Shown here piece after piece: positions 6,217 through 9,707 of a DNA stretch of 9,707 bases (position 1 is its first letter; every line of letters begins with the position of its first letter). Made by a program: the position numbers and the translations under genes. The notes beneath the pieces are model-generated. The model was not told the origin of the DNA. It saw only the letters and a list, made by a program, of their open reading frames with translations, and did no database searches. The stretch comes from UMGS1225 sp034086705. GTDB taxonomy: Bacteria > Bacillota > Clostridia > Oscillospirales > CAG-272. The DNA lies in contig JAXDZV010000043.1 in NCBI GenBank assembly GCA_034086705.1, forward strand, positions 1-9,707, written 5' to 3'.

Positions 6217-7578
6217 ATGCGCATTATAGGTTTCGATATTGGCACGACAACGCTCAGCGCTGTTGTCACAGATGTAAAAACGGGAAATATTTTATACGCA
6301 CAGACGATGCCTTCTTCCCCCTTTTATGATACGGCGCTTTCCTTTGAACGTATGCAAGATGCGGCATGGATATTGGATGCGGCCCAAAATTGTATTGTAC
6401 AGCTTTGTCAACAGTTTGCACCGATTGCTTCCATTGGTATTACAGGTCAGATGCATGGCATTGTTTATCTGGATGCAGATGGAAATCCTGTCAGCCCCTT
6501 GTACACTTGGCAGGACGGCAGAGCGGCGCAATCCGATCAAACCGGAGAAACAACATTGTGCCGCATACAGCGCCTCACGGGGTACTCGCTTAGTGCCGGT
6601 TACGGTCTTGCCACGCACACTTATAATACAGCACATAATCTTGTCCCTGCACAAGCTGTAAAGCTGTGCACGATTCACGATGCACTTGTTGTACGGCTAT
6701 GTGAAAATTTAGAACCCATCATGCATGTCAGCGACGCTGCAAGTTTTGGTCTATATAACTTTTCTCTTGCAGACTTTGACCGTACTGCATGCGAAGCCCT
6801 GTTTGATCTGTCTATTCTACCGCAGGTTTGTGCACAAAGCTGTACAGTCGGAACCTTTCGCGGTATCCCGGTTTCTGTTGCAATCGGAGACAACCAGGCA
6901 AGCATTCTTGGTACCATGTCACAAGATGCCGATGCCGTTCTGTTTAATGTTGGAACCGGTAGCCAGGTATCTGTCATTCTGCGAGATCCTGTTTCGCTTT
7001 CTTGCGGGGAGCTTCGCCCCTATGTCAATGGCACATATCTTGCTTGTGGCTGTTCCCTTTGTGGCGGAAAAGCGCTTGCGCTTTTGGAACGTTTTTTTGC
7101 ATCATATGCATCTTTGCTCGGTCATAATGAATCTCAATATCCAATCATTGACCATTTGGCGGAACAAATTCCGTCTATTCAGGATCCGGTACATTTTTCT
7201 ACGTGTTTTTGCGGCACCCGTGAGGATCCGCAAAAGCGGGCAAGTATTGAGAATCTGACGGATACAAATTTCACACCGGCACACTTTGTCGGCGGTGTAA
7301 TGCATGGGATGGCACAGGAGCTTTTGGCGTATTATGCTTCTTTTTCCACTCGGCCGCCGCTGCGTTTATATGGATCTGGAAACGGAATTCGAAAGAGCCG
7401 TGCGTTGCGGCAAATTTTTGAACGTGCACTCAATCTGCCTATGCAAATTCCGGCACATCGTGAAGAAGCAGCTTACGGTGCGGCTTTGTTTTCTGCAGCT
7501 TCTGCCGGACTTGCATCTTTGGAAGATCTGCAGAAGAACATTCAATATGAATCGAATGAATCGAGCTTCTCAGTGTAA
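6217..7578 (+). CDS. FGGY-family carbohydrate kinase (sedoheptulokinase-like)
   Basis: The 453-residue product has the two-lobed FGGY fold. The N-terminal lobe shows the phosphate loop FDIGTTT (6-12), GITGQMHG (74-81) and YTWQDGR (96-102). The expected catalytic aspartate is Asp225 in AIGDNQAS. The C-terminal lobe has FNVGTGSQ (243-250) and the adenosine-binding YGSGNGIRKS near 386. The QMHG and WQDGR motifs resemble sedoheptulokinase and related kinases more than glycerol kinase, but specificity cannot be read from them. It would phosphorylate a sugar, ketose or polyol with ATP. It lies 9 bp after the GRE stop, and its Shine-Dalgarno GAGG (6206-6209) overlaps that TGA codon, so the two are translated in close step. 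It is the last gene before the terminator. Confidence 0.9.
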   Translation: MRIIGFDIGTTTLSAVVTDVKTGNILYAQTMPSSPFYDTALSFERMQDAAWILDAAQNCIVQLCQQFAPIASIGITGQMHGIVYLDADGNPVSPLYTWQDGRAAQSDQTGETTLCRIQRLTGYSLSAGYGLATHTYNTAHNLVPAQAVKLCTIHDALVVRLCENLEPIMHVSDAASFGLYNFSLADFDRTACEALFDLSILPQVCAQSCTVGTFRGIPVSVAIGDNQASILGTMSQDADAVLFNVGTGSQVSVILRDPVSLSCGELRPYVNGTYLACGCSLCGGKALALLERFFASYASLLGHNESQYPIIDHLAEQIPSIQDPVHFSTCFCGTREDPQKRASIENLTDTNFTPAHFVGGVMHGMAQELLAYYASFSTRPPLRLYGSGNGIRKSRALRQIFERALNLPMQIPAHREEAAYGAALFSAASAGLASLEDLQKNIQYESNESSFSV

Positions 7579-7679
7579 AGTACTATGCTATTGCTGAAAA
7601 TGGATTGCACGGCATGGGCGCTTGCGCAATGCGGACTTGCAAATTCAGTAAAATTAACCTAATATACCGCTTTTGAACC

Positions 7680-7738
7680 GCATCCCATTTTTTACAAGTA
7701 TGCTGGTTTACTTGTACTAAGAAATGGGATGCTTTTCT
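7680..7738 (+). terminator. strong intrinsic terminator of the GRE operon
   Basis: GCATCCCATTT (7680-7690) pairs perfectly with AAATGGGATGC (7722-7732), and inside it ACAAGTA (7694-7700) pairs with TACTTGT (7709-7715). TTTTCT follows directly. The A-run before the stem partly mirrors this, so weak termination from the other strand is possible. It lies about 100 bp after the kinase stop. Confidence 0.85.
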
Positions 7739-8175
7739 ATGCCGAATGAAGGGCTTTTTGCCAAACAGTGGATTTTAAAACGCAGAAAAGTCGTAAAGCG
7801 GATGCGGTCAGAATGTATTGTGTGCATCCGGCAAAACCTGCGTATAATATTGCTCACGGAAATCAAGTATAAATCTATCTGGCGGCAAAGATCGTGAGTA
7901 GGCATTGGCGTATTCCGAATTGTGGTTTCATCAATTTATCAAAAAGGCTGGTCAACAGAAAAAATGTAAATCTGCTGAAGAAGCCCAGAAATTGTCTCAA
8001 CAGAAGAACACTTGTCAAAGAATGTGTCACAAGGCAAGCTCCGGTACAATGATTGCCATATTCCATTTTTGGAGATTGCGCCAAATTTGCTGTCTTATTT
8101 GCGTGCGTTTATAGGTAACCAATCCGGGAAAAGCAAAAAGTGTGCTGCCTGTGCTTGAAAAAAAGTAAAAAACGA
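7739..8175. other. gene-poor spacer, possibly a decayed gene
   Basis: I recognise no gene, RNA or repeat here. The best candidates are a 52-codon frame from ATG 7739 to a TGA at 7895-7897, rich in basic residues and lacking a Shine-Dalgarno; an open frame 7905-8114; and an open frame 7979-8158 that ends NQSGKSKKCAACA and has protein-like composition (YNDCHIPFLEIAPNLLSYL) but no good start codon. The last two could be one gene interrupted by a frameshift, which would suit the decay seen downstream, but I cannot name a family. Confidence 0.25.
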
Positions 8176-8204
8176 TTGACACGTAAAACAAATGCGTATA
8201 TAAT
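8176..8204 (+). promoter_or_regulatory. consensus sigma-A promoter of the feo locus
   Basis: TTGACA (8176-8181) and TATAAT (8199-8204) are both perfect consensus hexamers with a 17-bp spacer. Transcription should begin near 8211, just before the first GTTAGC dyad, so a repressor bound there would block initiation. The leader before feoA is about 78 nt. Confidence 0.85.
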
Positions 8205-8213
8205 GGAATATAA

Positions 8214-8229
8214 GTTAGCATTGGCTAAC
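8214..8229. promoter_or_regulatory. putative metalloregulator operator, copy 1
   Basis: GTTAGC-ATTG-GCTAAC is a perfect dyad at the predicted start point of the feo promoter. The TTAG/CTAA half-sites recall DtxR/IdeR-type iron regulator sites, and the position suits iron-dependent repression. The assignment to that family is inference. Confidence 0.6.
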
Positions 8230-8247
8230 CTATATTTAGCGCACACG

Positions 8248-8263
8248 GTTAGCAGACGCTAAT
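8248..8263. promoter_or_regulatory. putative metalloregulator operator, copy 2
   Basis: GTTAGC-AGAC-GCTAAT repeats the same dyad 34 bp after copy 1, in the leader just upstream of the feoA Shine-Dalgarno. As RNA it would form a 5-bp hairpin. A lone half-site TTTAGC (8235-8240) lies between copies 1 and 2. Confidence 0.5.
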
Positions 8264-8288
8264 TTTGGAGGAAGCAAAGGAGGGAGGC

Positions 8289-8501
8289 ATGATGCCGTTG
8301 ACACTTGCAGAAATCGGAATAGAGACGATTATAAAAAAGATTGGTGGTAAACCGCAGGTCAAAGCACATCTGGAAAGTCTTGGTTTTGTGGCGGGAAGTT
8401 CTGTTACAGTGCTAAATACCATTGCTGGTAATTTAATTGTCAATGTAAAAGAATCCCGTATTGCAATTAGCAGGGAAATGGCACAGAAAATTTTGGTTTG
8501 A
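8289..8501 (+). CDS. feoA: FeoA family ferrous iron transport accessory protein
   Basis: The product of about 70 residues is a typical FeoA SH3-like protein. It starts MMPLTLAEIG, has KAHLESLGFVAGSSVTVLN where the family shows a (R/K)-x-x-x-LG(L/F)xxG(x)xV pattern, then NLIVNVKESRIAISREMAQKILV, a small beta-barrel ending in a helix. FeoA is a small cytoplasmic partner of the FeoB Fe2+ transporter. GGAGG (8279-8283) lies 5 nt before the ATG at 8289 and 8 nt before the ATG at 8292; either could be used. An upstream TTG at 8265 would put the Shine-Dalgarno inside the gene and is unlikely. It is the first gene after the feo promoter and the only frame-intact one of the locus here. Confidence 0.88.
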   Translation: MMPLTLAEIGIETIIKKIGGKPQVKAHLESLGFVAGSSVTVLNTIAGNLIVNVKESRIAISREMAQKILV

Positions 8502-8544
8502 TTTTTTTGGCAGGTAAACAACATTTTAAAAGGGGGAATCAGGT

Positions 8545-8777
8545 ATGAAAACGCTCAAAGAAGCAAAAGTTGGTGACAAGTTGGTGACACGGTCAGGGTT
8601 GTTAAGCTTCATGGAGATGGGGTTGTTAGACGCCGAATGATGGATATGGGACTTACCAAAGGTGTGCAGGTGCATGTTCGTAAGGTCGCACCTTTCGCAG
8701 ACCCGGTTGAGCTCATTGTTCGTGGGTATGAACTTTCTTTGCGCAAAGCAGATTTGGAAATGGTTGAAATTGAGTGA
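8545..8777 (+). pseudogene. feoA: second feoA, frameshifted by an 11-bp tandem duplication
   Basis: From ATG 8545 the frame reads MKTLKEAKVGDKLVTRSG and stops at a TGA near 8638 after 31 residues. Another frame continues as TVRVVKLHGDGVV, RRRMMDMGLTKGVQVHVRK and the FeoA ending LIVRGYELSLRKADLEMVEIE, stopping at 8775-8777. The break is explained exactly by AGTTGGTGACA being present twice in tandem (8568-8578 and 8579-8589). Removing one copy gives a continuous 73-residue FeoA reading AKVGDTVRVVKLHG. A good Shine-Dalgarno (AAGGGGG, about 8529-8535) and full length remain, so the lesion looks recent. Paired feoA genes before feoB are common in Clostridia. A local sequencing or assembly error is possible, though an 11-bp duplication is not a usual homopolymer error. 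Confidence 0.88.
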
Positions 8778-8823
8778 GACCAAATGGTTTTTGAAGAAGG
8801 AAATCTTATTTTTTTGGCCATCA

Positions 8824-8839
8824 GTTAGCCGATGCTAAT
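8824..8839. promoter_or_regulatory. putative metalloregulator operator, copy 3
   Basis: GTTAGC-CGAT-GCTAAT, the same dyad as the two copies before feoA, lies 20 bp upstream of the feoB start and just before its Shine-Dalgarno. I see no convincing promoter next to it, so it could serve an undetected internal promoter, act as an RNA hairpin or be a roadblock site. Confidence 0.45.
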
Positions 8840-8859
8840 ACAAAAGAGAGGGAGATTAC

Positions 8860-9707
8860 ATGAATTTGCGCATTGCTCTTGCGGGTAACCCAAACAGGGG
8901 GAAAACAACCTTATTTAACGCGTTGACCGGTTCCAATCAGTTTGTCGGAAATTGGCCTGGCGTTACGGTTGAAAAAAAGAAGGAAAATTGAGAAAACACG
9001 ACGGAGTGGTTATTACCGATCTTCCGGTATTTATTCTCTTTCGCCGTATACCTTGGAGGAAGTGGTAGCAAGAAATTATTTGATCACCGAGCGCCCCGAT
9101 GCGATTTTGAATATCATTGACGGGACCAACCTTGAAAGAAATCTGTATCTTACTACACAGATTACAGAGCTTGGCATCCCTGTTGTTGTTGCTATCAACA
9201 TGATGGAGCATTTGGTGAAGCTGCAGAGAACGTACCCCATCCGTCCGAATACGGGATATGGATACCAGGGATTCCCGTTCTTGCGGAGAATGGCCTTGCA
9301 GCCACGAATAGCCCTGCGTGGCTGAGCAGTCTGCTTGTTGATGGTATTATCGGCGGTGTTGGTGCGGTGCTTGGCTTTGTGCCGCAGATGATCGTGCTCT
9401 TTCTTTTACTTGCTTTCCTTGAGTCGTGCGGGTATATGGCGCGAATTGCTTTTGTGCTTGACCGCATTTTCCGCAATTTCGGCCTCTCAGGAAAATCTTT
9501 TATTCCGATGCTTATTGGCACCGGATGCGGGGTTCCCGGCATTATGGCGTCTCGTACGATAGAAAACGAACGAGACCGCCGTATGACGATTATGACAACA
9601 ACCTTTATTCCCTGCGGTGCCAAATTACCATTGATCGCATTGATTGCTTCCGCTTTATTCGGCGGCGCGTGGTGGGTAGCGCCGAGCGCTTATTTCATTG
9701 GAGTTGC
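8860..9707 (+). pseudogene. feoB: feoB ferrous iron transporter, multiply disrupted; runs off the window
   Basis: The ATG at 8860, with AGGGAG at 8849-8854, starts a FeoB GTPase domain: G1 GNPNRGKTTLFNALTG, G2 NWPGVTVE. The first frame stops at 8989-8991. FeoB continues in other frames with KLRKHDGVVITDLP, then GIYSLSPYTLEEVVARNYLI and the G4 start AINMM. One missing A in the A7 run (8972-8978) and one missing G near 9026 explain the two shifts. At about 9207 the sequence jumps to a segment just before the Gate domain (YGIWIPGIPVLAENGL), losing the rest of the G domain, the helical domain and the first membrane helix, probably 250-350 codons. Gate-domain sequence with FLESCGYMARIAF, GTGCGVPGIMASRT and FIPCGAKLP is then intact to the window end. 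The P-loop has Arg where Ser (or Cys) is usual. It cannot make a working Fe2+ transporter. Confidence 0.88.

Noticed and set aside
6217..7578. Naming the kinase xylB or glpK
   Set aside because: The motifs are closer to sedoheptulokinase-like FGGY kinases, and no xylose isomerase or glycerol gene is nearby.
8860..9707. Programmed frameshifting as an explanation for the whole feoB
   Set aside because: Only the first break lies on a slippery heptamer. The second lies at CCGG with no slippery sequence, and a large coding block is missing at about 9207, which no recoding can supply.
1..9707. CRISPR array, transposase, prophage or integrase gene
   Set aside because: No regularly spaced direct repeats and no protein with recombinase or transposase motifs were seen.

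Overview
The window looks like chromosomal DNA of an anaerobic, gut-type Clostridia/Firmicutes bacterium. This rests on an oxygen-sensitive glycyl radical enzyme (GRE) with its radical-SAM activase, FeoA/FeoB and MATE sequences of clostridial type, AGGAGG-like ribosome binding sites, sigma-A promoters and moderate GC. No species can be named from the sequence.

Layout. At 1-157 (minus strand) are the 5' part of one tRNA, cut by the window edge, and the 5' half of a tRNA-Arg(CCU) whose 3' half is replaced by unrelated, dyad-rich DNA. A promoter set inside an inverted repeat drives a MATE exporter (472-1875). It converges on a minus-strand tyrosine phosphatase with an N-terminal Fn3-like domain (1926-2915). 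A divergent promoter then opens a compact plus-strand operon: GRE activase (3088-3810), GRE (3838-6207) and FGGY sugar kinase (6217-7578), closed by a strong terminator (7680-7738). About 435 bases follow with no convincing gene. The window ends in a ferrous-iron uptake locus: a consensus promoter, feoA, a second feoA broken by an 11-bp tandem duplication, and feoB broken by two single-base losses and a large internal deletion. Three copies of a GTTAGC-N4-GCTAA(C/T) dyad lie in this locus and look like metalloregulator operators.

How the genes work together. The activase, GRE and kinase are almost certainly one pathway. The activase installs the glycyl radical, and the GRE probably performs a radical C-O cleavage or similar lyase step (Cys417 in a GCxEP motif, Gly762). 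The kinase phosphorylates a sugar or polyol that is either the GRE substrate or its product. The substrate is unknown. The GRE does not look like pyruvate formate-lyase, its glycyl loop departs from the family consensus, and its activase lacks the ferredoxin-like insert usual for non-PFL activases, so this operon is the best candidate for an undescribed system. The feo locus looks like a ferrous-iron transporter in decay that has kept its promoter and operators. The long neighbouring genes are frame-intact, which argues against generally poor sequence.
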